Numbered from the stretch's first letter, positions 8,436-16,728 are shown. The stretch: DNA of 64,000 nucleotides from Aquincola tertiaricarbonis (GCF_000969605.1 NZ_JZUE01000006.1:222452-286451), one strand, 5' to 3'. Numbers and translations are program-made. Notes: generated by a model not told the origin, from the letters alone.

Positions 8436-10115
8436 ATGTTGCAATCCCGATCCGAACCGAAGCGCGTCCACCTGCATGCGCACCTCACCGCCCTGGCCGC
8501 CGCCGTGCTGCTGGCCGCCTGCGGTGGCAGCGACGACGACGATGAAGCCCCGGCCCCCGCGCCCACGCCGCCCGCGCCCACCGTGGCCTGCAGCGTGGAC
8601 ACCGCCGTGGCCCTGGCCTACGAGGAACAGCGCCTGCAGACCCCGCTGCCCTTCAGTGGCGCCAACGTGGTGGGCACCGATGCCACGCCGCTGGCCGACC
8701 GCATCCTGAAGGACACCGGCTTCGACACCTTCGCGCCCGCCTTCGCCACCAAGCTGTGCGCGGCCGATGGCACCACCCCCGTCACCACCTATGCGCAGGC
8801 GGTGGACCTGGTCAAGGCCGAGGGCCTGGCCCTGTGGAAGGCCGCGGTGGACCGCGTGCAGGGCCGCCGCGCCTCGCCCGCCGGCAGCGTGCTGCCCAAC
8901 AGCGACGACCGCATGCTGTACTGGGCGCGCGTGCAGATGACCAAGGCGCTGCGCCAGTGGAAGCCCTCCTTCGCGATGACGGCTGCCGAGATCGACGACC
9001 TGCAGTGGCAGCTGGAGCGCGCCTCGCGCGGGCAGTACGACATCAACCTGCCCGAAGGCAACGCCCCTTCGGGCAAGAAGTACCGCCGCATGATCATCAG
9101 CGGCTTCGACACCTTCACCCTCGGCGTGCCGGGCACGCCCAACACCGGCCTGCGCAACGGCAATCCTTCCGGCGCCACCGCGCTGGAGATGGACGGCAAG
9201 CAGGTGACGCTGGCCGATGGCAGCGTGATGCATGTGGAGAGCTACATCCTGCCGGTGAGCTACGACCCCTTCAACAAGGGCATGCAGGAAGACACGCTGG
9301 CGCCCTACTTCCAGCCCGGCCCCAAGCGCGTGGACGCATCGATCACCATGAGCCAGGGCAGTGCCAACGTGTTCAACCTGGAGCAGTGGAACGGCCGCTT
9401 CCACGGCAGCTCGGCCGGCAACGACGGCATCGTCTACTGCCCGCCCGGCGCCACCCGGCTGCCGGCCTACGTGCTGCCCATCGGCACCATCACCACCGCG
9501 GGCGCGGCGCCCATCACCCTGGCCGGCTCGGGCTGCAACATCAACCCGCCGCAGCGCTGGCTGGGCTACGACGCCACCACGGCCTGGATGAAGGACTATC
9601 CGCCGCAGTTCACCACCGCCTCCATGCCCATCCCGGCGATGGTCACGGGCCGCACCCAGGCCGGCGTGGCCCGCCCGCCCGGCGCCACCAGCGAGGGCAC
9701 CGAGGGCTTCAACGTCACCTGGCACACCAACTACGCCTACTTCCCGGACTGCAACGACGTGGCCACCGTCAGCGTGCCTTCCAACGGCGTGATGAACCTG
9801 ATGCCCGACCTGAGCACCGTGGTGGCGCCCAACCTGGCCACCTGCTCGCGATCGGGCGGCGGCGGCGACTACCTGTCCAACGAGAGTGCCTACCGCAACA
9901 CCCTGCTGCGCGACACCTTCGGGCTGGACATCCCGGCGGGCCACATCCACGTGCCGGTGATGACCAACTTCTTCCGCGGCACGCCGGACACCGGCGGCGG
10001 CGTGCGGGACGACAACGCGATGACCGACGCCCGCTTCGAGGCCTACCGCACCGCCATCGTGGCCCAGGGCAAGGCCCTGCTGACGGTGATCGGCAACTCG
10101 CTGATCTACAAGTGA
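8436..10115 (+). CDS. Exported lipoprotein resembling pyroglutamyl peptidase (C15-like)
   Basis: 559 residues. TAGGAG at 8425-8430 decides ATG 8436. A lipobox ends LLAAC (Cys29), followed by an Asp-rich and Pro/Ala linker, so it is anchored outside the cytoplasmic membrane. Residues about 219-510 contain pieces that resemble pyrrolidone-carboxylate peptidase: MIISGFDTF then NPSG (near 243), Glu316 in NLEQWN, and the region GDYLSNESAYR followed by AGHIHVP (His505). By my alignment Glu316 and His505 match the catalytic Glu and His, while the nucleophile Cys is replaced by Ser481; Cys470 is nearby. Placement after pxpBCA fits release of pyroglutamate from peptides outside the cell. The match is from memory and the enzyme activity is inference. 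Confidence 0.65.
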   Translation: MLQSRSEPKRVHLHAHLTALAAAVLLAACGGSDDDDEAPAPAPTPPAPTVACSVDTAVALAYEEQRLQTPLPFSGANVVGTDATPLADRILKDTGFDTFAPAFATKLCAADGTTPVTTYAQAVDLVKAEGLALWKAAVDRVQGRRASPAGSVLPNSDDRMLYWARVQMTKALRQWKPSFAMTAAEIDDLQWQLERASRGQYDINLPEGNAPSGKKYRRMIISGFDTFTLGVPGTPNTGLRNGNPSGATALEMDGKQVTLADGSVMHVESYILPVSYDPFNKGMQEDTLAPYFQPGPKRVDASITMSQGSANVFNLEQWNGRFHGSSAGNDGIVYCPPGATRLPAYVLPIGTITTAGAAPITLAGSGCNINPPQRWLGYDATTAWMKDYPPQFTTASMPIPAMVTGRTQAGVARPPGATSEGTEGFNVTWHTNYAYFPDCNDVATVSVPSNGVMNLMPDLSTVVAPNLATCSRSGGGGDYLSNESAYRNTLLRDTFGLDIPAGHIHVPVMTNFFRGTPDTGGGVRDDNAMTDARFEAYRTAIVAQGKALLTVIGNSLIYK

Positions 10116-10143
10116 CCACTGTTGCCCAACGCAAGGAGTCCCC

Positions 10144-10350
10144 ATGACGTTCAAGCTCGCCCTCGCGGCCACCGCGCTGGCCCTGGCCGGCATCGCCGGC
10201 ACCGCCACCGCCCAGCCCAGCCTCTACTACGTGTGGAAGCACAAGGCCACCGGCAAGACGATGTGCAACCCCGAGGCCATCGACGCCAACTGGGTCAAGG
10301 TGTCGGGGCCCTATTCGGACGCCAACTGCTCCATCAAGGAACCGGAGTAG
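10144..10350 (+). CDS. Small secreted protein of unknown function
   Basis: 68 residues. A Sec signal peptide (about 1-23, cleavage after TATA) leaves a mature peptide of about 45 residues with two cysteines (in KTMCNP and DANCSI) that could form one disulfide. AAGGAG at 10131-10136 supports the start. It sits 28 bases after the peptidase-like lipoprotein, so it is probably cotranscribed with the pyroglutamate locus. I do not recognise the family. Confidence 0.7.
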   Translation: MTFKLALAATALALAGIAGTATAQPSLYYVWKHKATGKTMCNPEAIDANWVKVSGPYSDANCSIKEPE

Positions 10351-10410
10351 CCGGCGCCGGGCTGCGCCGCGGGCCTGGTGCCCCACGCGGCCTTCGTCGG
10401 TAGAGCTTGG

Positions 10411-10440
10411 CGCAGCGGCCGAACATCACCAGCCGCTGCG
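10411..10440. terminator. Hairpin between convergent genes
   Basis: Perfect nine-base arms CGCAGCGGC (10411-10419) and GCCGCTGCG (10432-10440) with a 12-base loop. It lies between the convergent ends of the small secreted gene (10350) and the LysR gene (10484). There is no T-run on either side, so it may be a weak or Rho-assisted terminator. Confidence 0.45.
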
Positions 10441-10483
10441 GCTCACATCCGGGATGGGGCATGCGCGGCGCGCGCCGCCGGCG

Positions 10484-11422
10484 TCAGCTGGCGTCGGCGG
10501 GCCCCAGCCGCCGCGCCCACTCCGGCCCTACCCGGGCGCAGAACCGGGTCACCACCTCGCAGGCGACGTCCTGCGTCGCGCGCACGGCGGAGCAGGCGCC
10601 GCGCTCGCTGATGGCGGTGATGACCATCGGCGGCAGGCGCGGCCCGTCGCACTGGAACAGCTCGCGCCGCTGCAGCTGCTCGCGCACGAACACCGGCGGG
10701 ATGGCGGCGATGCCGTAGCCATCGCCGGCGAGCTGGATGATGGATTCCACCGACGGAAAGCTGCACACCCGCGGCTCCACGTCGCGGTCGATGAACAGCG
10801 CGCGCACATGCGCCTGCGGGCTGGAGGTCTTGCTGAAGGTGAGCACCGGCACGCGCTCCAGGTCCTCGATGGTGACGATGCCCGAGGCCGGGACCAGGTC
10901 GGGCCGGCCCACCCAGCGCAGCGGGAACTCGCACAGCGGCGTCACGGTGTAGTCCAGCGTGCCCACGGCCTCGGCATAAGGGTCGTTCTGGATCATCAGG
11001 TCCAGCTTGCGCTGGCGGAACTGGTCCTGCAGGTGGCGGGCGGTGTCCACGGTGATGTCGGGGTTCACCTGCGGATGGCGCTCGGCCAGCAGCCGGATCA
11101 GCGGCGAGAGCCAGGTGTGCACCACCGACTCGATGGTGCCGATGCGCACGCGCCCGGCCGGCGGTGCCTCGGGCCGGGTGCTGAGCACCAGCTCGCGCTC
11201 CAGCTGCAGGATGCGCTGGGCCTGCCGCGCCACCTGCTCGCCCGCCTGGGTGAGCACCAGCCGGCGCGAGCTGCGGTCCACCAGCTCGGTGCCCAGTTCG
11301 TCTTCCAGGCTGGCGATGCGCTGCGAGATCGCGGCCTGCGTGGCGTTGAGCACCTGCGCGGTTTCGCGGAAGCTGCGCACGCGGGCCAGCACGACAAGCG
11401 TTTCAAGGAATCGGGTGTTCAC
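10484..11422 (-). CDS. LysR-family transcriptional regulator
   Basis: 312 residues from GTG 11422. The helix-turn-helix is near residues 12-40: FRETAQVLNATQAAISQRIA, followed by LGTELVDRSSRRLVLTQAGE. The effector-binding domain (about 90-300) includes VRIGTIESVVHTWLSPLI and GDGYGIAAIPPVFV. It is divergent from the D-threonine aldolase-type gene, with 85 bases between the starts. That gap holds a seven-base inverted repeat with 11-base spacing of the LysR (T-N11-A) type, so the regulator probably controls both genes in response to an amino-acid ligand. Confidence 0.9.
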   Translation of the reverse strand: MNTRFLETLVVLARVRSFRETAQVLNATQAAISQRIASLEDELGTELVDRSSRRLVLTQAGEQVARQAQRILQLERELVLSTRPEAPPAGRVRIGTIESVVHTWLSPLIRLLAERHPQVNPDITVDTARHLQDQFRQRKLDLMIQNDPYAEAVGTLDYTVTPLCEFPLRWVGRPDLVPASGIVTIEDLERVPVLTFSKTSSPQAHVRALFIDRDVEPRVCSFPSVESIIQLAGDGYGIAAIPPVFVREQLQRRELFQCDGPRLPPMVITAISERGACSAVRATQDVACEVVTRFCARVGPEWARRLGPADAS

Positions 11423-11447
11423 GGCAGGCGGCCTCGGCAACGGCCTG

Positions 11448-11472
11448 GCACAGCATAGCGTGGCCGCTGTGC
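11448..11472. promoter_or_regulatory. Candidate LysR operator
   Basis: Perfect inverted repeat GCACAGC (11448-11454) and GCTGTGC (11466-11472) separated by 11 bases. It lies between the divergent LysR (11422) and aldolase (11508) starts. Position, arm length and spacing fit a LysR recognition site that regulates both promoters. Confidence 0.6.
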
Positions 11473-11507
11473 AGCCCGCGTGCAACTTCCAGGCCCACAA
11501 TGCCCGC

Positions 11508-12647
11508 ATGACACGCGAAGTCCCGTTCACACCTGTAACGCCGCCGCCGGCCGCCGTGGGCGATGTGCTGGCACACATCGACACCCCGGCCTTGCTGATC
11601 GACCTGGATGCGATGGAGGCCAACATGGCCCTGGTGCACCAGCGCGCGCGCCAGGCCGGCGTGCGGGTGCGGCCGCATGGCAAGGCGCACAAGACCCCGG
11701 CGCTGGCGCTGCGCCAGATCGCGGCCGGCGCGCAGGGCCTGTGCTGCCAGAAGCTGGGCGAGGCCGAGGCCTTCGCGGCCGCGGGCATCGACGACATCCT
11801 GGTGACCAACCAGCTCATCGGCGCGGGCAAGGCGCGGCGGGCCGCGGCACTGGCCGGCCGCATCCGGCTGGCGGTGTGCGCCGACCATCCGCTGCAGGTG
11901 CAGCAGCTGGCCGAGGCCACCGCGGCGGCCGGCACTTGTCTAGACGTGTTGGTGGAACTGGACGTGGGCCAGGGCCGCTGCGGCGTGACCAGCGCGGCCG
12001 GTGCGGTGGCGCTGGCCCAGGCCATCGCCGGACAGGCGCCCGGCCTGCGTTTTGCCGGCCTGCATGCCTACCATGGCAGCGCCCAGCACCTGCGCAGCCC
12101 GGCCGAGCGGCAGGCCGCCATCGGCGGCGCGGTGGCCAGGGCCCGCGAGGCGGCGCAGGCGCTGGCCGCGGCCGGCCTGCCCTGCGCCACCCTCACCGGC
12201 GGCGGCACCGGCACCTATGCCATCGAGGCCACCTCCGGCGTGTACACCGAGGTGCAGCCCGGCTCCTATGTGCTGATGGACACCGACTATGCGGCCAACA
12301 CGCCCGATGAAGGCACGCCGGCGCTGAGCCATGCGCTGTACGGCTGGTGCAGCGTGATCAGCCTGCGGCCGGGCCAGGCGGTGCTGGACGGCGGCCTCAA
12401 GGCCTTCGCCACCGACCATGGCCTGCCCCAGGTGCTGCACGAGGGCTGGAGGGTGGACGGCATCTCCGACGAGCACACGGTGATCGTCGGCAGCCCCGGC
12501 GCCGCGCCGCTGGCCGTGGGCGACAAGCTGCGCCTGGTGCCCGGCCACTGCGACCCGACGGTGAACCTGCACGACTGGATGGTGGCCGTGCGCGCCGGCG
12601 TGGTGGAGCAGGTGTGGCCGGTGTCGGCGCGGGGCGCGATGTTCTAG
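11508..12647 (+). CDS. D-threonine aldolase / D-3-hydroxyaspartate aldolase-type PLP enzyme (DSD1 family)
   Basis: 379 residues. The N-terminal alanine-racemase-like barrel begins DTPALLIDLDAMEANMA, and RPHGKAHK carries the PLP lysine, Lys59. The C-terminal D-serine-dehydratase-like domain ends in PGHCDPTVNLHD, giving metal ligands His347 and Asp349. These three numbers match the characterised Alcaligenes D-threonine aldolase (Lys59, His347, Asp349). The enzyme would split D-threonine or D-beta-hydroxy amino acids to glycine (or a related amino acid) and an aldehyde in the cytoplasm, using PLP and a divalent metal. D-serine dehydratase or D-3-hydroxyaspartate aldolase are alternatives within the family. 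No clear ribosome site precedes the ATG. Confidence 0.85.
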   Translation: MTREVPFTPVTPPPAAVGDVLAHIDTPALLIDLDAMEANMALVHQRARQAGVRVRPHGKAHKTPALALRQIAAGAQGLCCQKLGEAEAFAAAGIDDILVTNQLIGAGKARRAAALAGRIRLAVCADHPLQVQQLAEATAAAGTCLDVLVELDVGQGRCGVTSAAGAVALAQAIAGQAPGLRFAGLHAYHGSAQHLRSPAERQAAIGGAVARAREAAQALAAAGLPCATLTGGGTGTYAIEATSGVYTEVQPGSYVLMDTDYAANTPDEGTPALSHALYGWCSVISLRPGQAVLDGGLKAFATDHGLPQVLHEGWRVDGISDEHTVIVGSPGAAPLAVGDKLRLVPGHCDPTVNLHDWMVAVRAGVVEQVWPVSARGAMF

Positions 12648-12676
12648 GGCAGCCCACGGCGCGCATCCGCCGCCGG

Positions 12677-12690
12677 TTGACGTGCATCAA
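12677..12690. promoter_or_regulatory. FNR/ANR-type box upstream of the P-type ATPase
   Basis: TTGAC-GTGC-ATCAA matches the FNR/ANR consensus TTGAT-N4-ATCAA at nine of ten half-site positions. It lies 56-69 bases before the ATPase ATG, a distance that allows activation from about -41.5 if the leader is short. It implies induction when oxygen is low. Confidence 0.6.
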
Positions 12691-12745
12691 TCCTGGCGCC
12701 GGGCACGACGGCGCTGCATGAAGCGGCGCTGCACACTCGCCGTCC

Positions 12746-15292
12746 ATGGACCTGCCTGCGCCGGCCACCGGCCTCAGCGAAGACGAAGCGGCGCGCCGGC
12801 TGGCGGTGCACGGCGCCAACGAGCTGCAGGACCGCGAACGGCACGGCCTGCCGGCCACCCTGCGCAGCGTGGCCACCGAGCCGATGTTCCTGCTGCTGCT
12901 GGCCGCCGCCGCCATCTACCTGGTGCTGGGCGATCTGGGCGAAGGCCTGCTGCTGGCCGGCTTCGCGGTGCTCACCGTGGGGCTGGTCGTGCTGCAGCAG
13001 CGGCGCAGCGAACATGCGCTCGATGCGCTGCGCGAGCTGGCCGCGCCGCAGGTGCGGGTGCGGCGCGGCGGCCGGGTGCGGCGCATGGCCGCCCGCGAGC
13101 TGGTGCCGGGCGACCTGTTCCTGGTGAGCGAAGGCGAACGCCTGGCCGCCGATGGCGTGCTGCGCGAGGCGGCCGGGCTGTCGGTGGACGAATCGCTGCT
13201 CACCGGTGAATCGATGCCGGTGCGCAAGCAGGCCGCTGGTGCCACGGCCGATGCCGCATCGCCCGAAGCCCGCGCGCCGGGCGGCGACGACACGCCGTGG
13301 GTGTTCGCCGGCACGCTGGCGGTGGCCGGCCACGGCCTGGTGCAGGTGACGGGCACCGGCCGGCTGACGCAGGTGGGCCGCATCGGCGCTTCGCTGGCCG
13401 GCATCGAGACCGCGCCCACGCCGCTGCAGCGCCACCTGCGGCGGCTGGTCCGCATGTTCGGCATCGCGGCCCTGCTGTGCAGCGCCGCGCTGGCGCTGGT
13501 GCATGGCCTGTGGCGCGGCGACTGGATGCAGGGGCTGCTGTCGGCCATCGCGCTGGGCATGGCGATGCTGCCGGAGGAGTTCCCGATGGCGTTGGCCGTG
13601 TTCCTGGCGCTGGGTGCCTGGCGGCTGGCCCGCGTCCAGGTGCTGGCGCGCCGGCCGGCGGTGGTCGAGGCACTGGGCGCGGCCACCGTGCTGTGCGTGG
13701 ACAAGACCGGCACGCTGACCGAGAACCGCATGCAGCTGCGGCGGCTGGTGGCTGCTGGCATCGAGGTGCGCGTGCAGCCCGGCGCGCCGCTGCCGGAGGC
13801 GGTGCACCGGCTGCTGGAGTACGCCATGCTGGCCTCGCGCCGCGGCGGCATCGACCCGATGGACCGCGCGCTGCTGCAGCACGGCGACGGCGCGCTGGCG
13901 CGCAGCGAACATCTGCATCCCGACTGGCAGCTGACGCACGAATACCCGTTGAGCGCCGAGCTGCTGGCGATGTCGCACGAATGGACGGATACCGAGGGCC
14001 ATCGCTGCATCGCGGCCAAGGGCGCGCCCGAGGCGGTGTTCGGCTTATGCCGCCTGGCGCCCGCCGCCGCCGAACCCTGGCTGGCGCAGGTGCGGCGGCT
14101 GGCCGATGAAGGCCTGCGCGTGCTGGCGGTGGCCGAGGCCCGCGCGCAGCCGGGCCCCGCGCCCGCCCTGCAGCACGACCACCACTTCACGCTGCTGGGC
14201 CTGGTCGGCTTCGAGGACCCGCTGCGCCCCAGCGTGCCAGCCGCGGTGGCCCAGGCACGCACCGCCGGCATCGCGGTGGCGATGATCACCGGCGACCATG
14301 AAGCGACGGCACTGGCCATCGCGCGGCAGGCCGGCATCGACACCGCCGCCGGTGCGGTGGCCGGCGACCGCATCGAGCAGCTGGACGACGACGCGCTGGC
14401 CGACGTCGTGCGCCGGGTTCGTGTGTTCGCGCGCGTGATGCCGCAGCAGAAGCTGCGGCTGGTGCAGGCCTTCAGGCGCAATGGCGAGACGGTGGCCATG
14501 ACCGGCGACGGCGTGAACGACGCACCGGCGCTGAAGGCCGCGCACATCGGCATCGCGATGGGCGTGCGCGGCACCGACGTGGCCCGCGAAGCCGCCGGGC
14601 TGGTGCTGCTGGACGAGGACTTCGGCCGCATCGTGGGCGGCGTGCGCATGGGCCGCCGCATCTTCGACAACCTGCGCAAGGTGATGGTCTACATCACCGC
14701 CATCCACGTGCCCATCGCGGGCCTGGCGCTGCTGCCGCTGCTGTTCGGCCTGCCCCCGCTGATGCTGCCTGCGCATGTGGTGCTGACGGAGATGGTGATC
14801 GACCCGGTGTGCTCGCTGGCCTTCGAAGGCGCGCCGGAAGACCCGCGCCTGATGCAGCGTCCGCCGCGCCGCGGCGACGACGGCATCGTGGGCTGGCCGA
14901 TGCTGCGCCAGGGCCTGGCCCAGGGCGCGTGCCTGCTGGTGGCCACGCTGGGCATCTATTTGATGGCGCTGGGCGCCGGCCGCGGCACCGACGTGGCCCG
15001 CACGCTGGCGGTGGCGGGGCTCACCGCGGGCAACCTGCTGCTGGTGGCGGTGAACCTGTCGGCCGGCATCGGCTGGCGCATGCTGGCCGGCCGCAGTGCC
15101 CGTGCCTTCTGGGGCGTGGCGGCCGCAGCCACGGTGGCCATCGGCCTGGCCCTGGCGGTGCCGGGGCTGCGCCGGCTGCTGCATTTCGCGGTGCCGCCGG
15201 TGCAGGACCTGGCCTGGGCCGGAGCAGTCGTCGCCGCCGCGGCGGGGCTGGCCGCCTGGCTGCAGCACCGGACGCAACACGCCACTGCATGA
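12746..15292 (+). CDS. Cation-translocating P-type ATPase (PEEFP variant)
   Basis: 848 residues with the complete P-type ATPase core: TGES at 153-156 (actuator domain), CVDKTGTLTEN with phosphorylated Asp319, MTGDGVNDAPA with Asp588 and Asp592, and about ten membrane helices, six after the catalytic domains. The M4 ion-binding motif is PEEFP (276-280) instead of the PEGLP of SERCA-type calcium pumps, and no N-terminal metal-binding Cys motif is present. It belongs to the P2-like pumps, but the ion is not evident from sequence. An FNR-type box lies upstream. The start has no clear Shine-Dalgarno. The gene stands alone between the aldolase and the amidase. Confidence 0.9.
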   Translation: MDLPAPATGLSEDEAARRLAVHGANELQDRERHGLPATLRSVATEPMFLLLLAAAAIYLVLGDLGEGLLLAGFAVLTVGLVVLQQRRSEHALDALRELAAPQVRVRRGGRVRRMAARELVPGDLFLVSEGERLAADGVLREAAGLSVDESLLTGESMPVRKQAAGATADAASPEARAPGGDDTPWVFAGTLAVAGHGLVQVTGTGRLTQVGRIGASLAGIETAPTPLQRHLRRLVRMFGIAALLCSAALALVHGLWRGDWMQGLLSAIALGMAMLPEEFPMALAVFLALGAWRLARVQVLARRPAVVEALGAATVLCVDKTGTLTENRMQLRRLVAAGIEVRVQPGAPLPEAVHRLLEYAMLASRRGGIDPMDRALLQHGDGALARSEHLHPDWQLTHEYPLSAELLAMSHEWTDTEGHRCIAAKGAPEAVFGLCRLAPAAAEPWLAQVRRLADEGLRVLAVAEARAQPGPAPALQHDHHFTLLGLVGFEDPLRPSVPAAVAQARTAGIAVAMITGDHEATALAIARQAGIDTAAGAVAGDRIEQLDDDALADVVRRVRVFARVMPQQKLRLVQAFRRNGETVAMTGDGVNDAPALKAAHIGIAMGVRGTDVAREAAGLVLLDEDFGRIVGGVRMGRRIFDNLRKVMVYITAIHVPIAGLALLPLLFGLPPLMLPAHVVLTEMVIDPVCSLAFEGAPEDPRLMQRPPRRGDDGIVGWPMLRQGLAQGACLLVATLGIYLMALGAGRGTDVARTLAVAGLTAGNLLLVAVNLSAGIGWRMLAGRSARAFWGVAAAATVAIGLALAVPGLRRLLHFAVPPVQDLAWAGAVVAAAAGLAAWLQHRTQHATA

Positions 15293-15492
15293 GGTGGCGA
15301 TGCACATCAGCTTCATGGGCGCGGCACGGATGCCGGCAAGCCACGGAAGATGCAGCCGGTGCGGGCTGCCGCGTCGAGGTGCGACACGCCCCGGCGGGTG
15401 ACACGGGCTGCCTCCCCCATCAGGCGGAAGGCAAATCACGGGGTCGCGCCTAGGCTGTGTTCAGGCCGATCCAGGCCGCAGGAGAAAGTGTC

Positions 15493-16059
15493 ATGAAGAT
15501 CTGCATCGACCCCGGCCACGGCATGAGCAACCGCCAGCCCGGCATCTTCGACCCTGGTGCCACGCACATGGAGAACGGCTTCCGCTTCCATGAGTCGGCG
15601 ATGGCGCTGCGCTACGCCCTGGCAGTGAAGGACGCGCTGCGGGCCCGCCAGATCGACGTCTTCATGACGCGCGACGACGAGCAGGACCATGCGCCGGTGG
15701 TGCGCCGGGCGGCCATGGCGCGGGCCGCCGGCTGCGATGCCTTCATCTCGATCCACCTCAACGACGCCGAATCGGACGCTGCGCATGGCACCGAGGTGCT
15801 CTACCGCGACGACGAGGCCCTGGCCCGCCGCATGCAGCAGGTGCTGGTGCAGGCCACCGGCCTGCGCGACCGCGGCATCAAGCAGCGCAACGACCTGGCG
15901 GTGCTCAAGTTCGACGGCCCCGCCGTGCTGCTGGAGCTGGGCTTCATCGCCAACGACAACGACCGCGCCGCATTGCTGAGCCCGCAGATACGCAGCGCCG
16001 TGGCCGACGGCATCGCGGCACTGGTGGCGCAGCAGGTGCGGCAGATGGAGATGGCCTGA
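15493..16059 (+). CDS. N-acetylmuramoyl-L-alanine amidase (Amidase_3 family)
   Basis: 188 residues, essentially the catalytic domain alone. It starts MKICIDPGHG with zinc ligand His9. Glu34 (in FHESAMAL) and His88 (in SIHLND) complete the zinc site, and Glu148 in VLLELGFIAND is the catalytic base. It cleaves the amide bond between muramic acid and L-alanine in peptidoglycan. No signal peptide or cell-wall-binding domain is present, unlike AmiA/B/C, so export is unexplained. AGGAGA at 15480-15485 supports ATG 15493. The 200 bases before it hold no gene that I can see. Confidence 0.88.
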   Translation: MKICIDPGHGMSNRQPGIFDPGATHMENGFRFHESAMALRYALAVKDALRARQIDVFMTRDDEQDHAPVVRRAAMARAAGCDAFISIHLNDAESDAAHGTEVLYRDDEALARRMQQVLVQATGLRDRGIKQRNDLAVLKFDGPAVLLELGFIANDNDRAALLSPQIRSAVADGIAALVAQQVRQMEMA

Positions 16060-16074
16060 CGGGACCCGCCGCGT

Positions 16075-16665
16075 TCAGCGGCGCCGCGCCGCCCAGGCCG
16101 CCACGCCCAGGCCGGCCAGCATCAGGGCCGCGGTGGCGGGCTCGGGCACCGCGCTGATGGTGACGGTGAAGCGGTCGCCGGCCTGCAGGCCGCTGGCCGG
16201 GGCCAGCAGCCAGTCCTGCGTGCCGGCCTGCGCGAACGGTGCACCCAGGTCCACGCCGAAGGCTTCGGCCGGCTGGAAGCGAAGCGTCTGCCGGGTGTCG
16301 TCGCCATCGATGCCCGCCAGCGCGCCGAAGGCCGGCGTGACGGTGCCGACATGGGCGAAGGCGGCGCCCTGCAGCGACACGCGCAATGCCTGCAGCGCCT
16401 GCCCGGGCGCCACGGCGATCACCGCGTTGAAGGGCAGCCACTGGCCCACGTCGGCCGCCTCGAGCGACAGCTGGAAGCTGGCGCTGCCAGCGGTGCGCAG
16501 CGACAGGTCGATGCCGATGCGCGAGCCGTCCAGCACCACCGCCAGGTCGTTGCCGCCCGGCTGCGTGGACACCAGCGTCAGGGCATGGGCCGCCGGCCCG
16601 GCGGCCAGCAGGCCGGTGGCCAGCAGCAGGCGGGCGGCATGTACCGGGAGGTCTCGCTTGTTCAT
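16075..16665 (-). CDS. PEP-CTERM sorting-domain protein
   Basis: 196 residues. A signal peptide (about 1-28, ending AAHA) is followed by a beta-rich body beginning LTLVSTQPGGNDLAVVLDG, with segments typical of cohesin-like or exported beta-sandwich proteins. The C-terminus is a PEP-CTERM tail: VPEPATAALMLAGLGVAAW then the basic end AARRR. Such tails are processed by exosortase, which is not in this window. GGAG lies nine bases upstream of ATG 16665. The gene is downstream of the PhoD-type phosphatase on the same strand, 95 bases away, with a strong hairpin between them. Confidence 0.85.
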   Translation of the reverse strand: MNKRDLPVHAARLLLATGLLAAGPAAHALTLVSTQPGGNDLAVVLDGSRIGIDLSLRTAGSASFQLSLEAADVGQWLPFNAVIAVAPGQALQALRVSLQGAAFAHVGTVTPAFGALAGIDGDDTRQTLRFQPAEAFGVDLGAPFAQAGTQDWLLAPASGLQAGDRFTVTISAVPEPATAALMLAGLGVAAWAARRR

Positions 16666-16728
16666 GGTCAGCTCCGACGCGCTCACTGGTGAACCCTCCC
16701 GCTGCGCGGGATCCCGCCGGGCGGGAAG

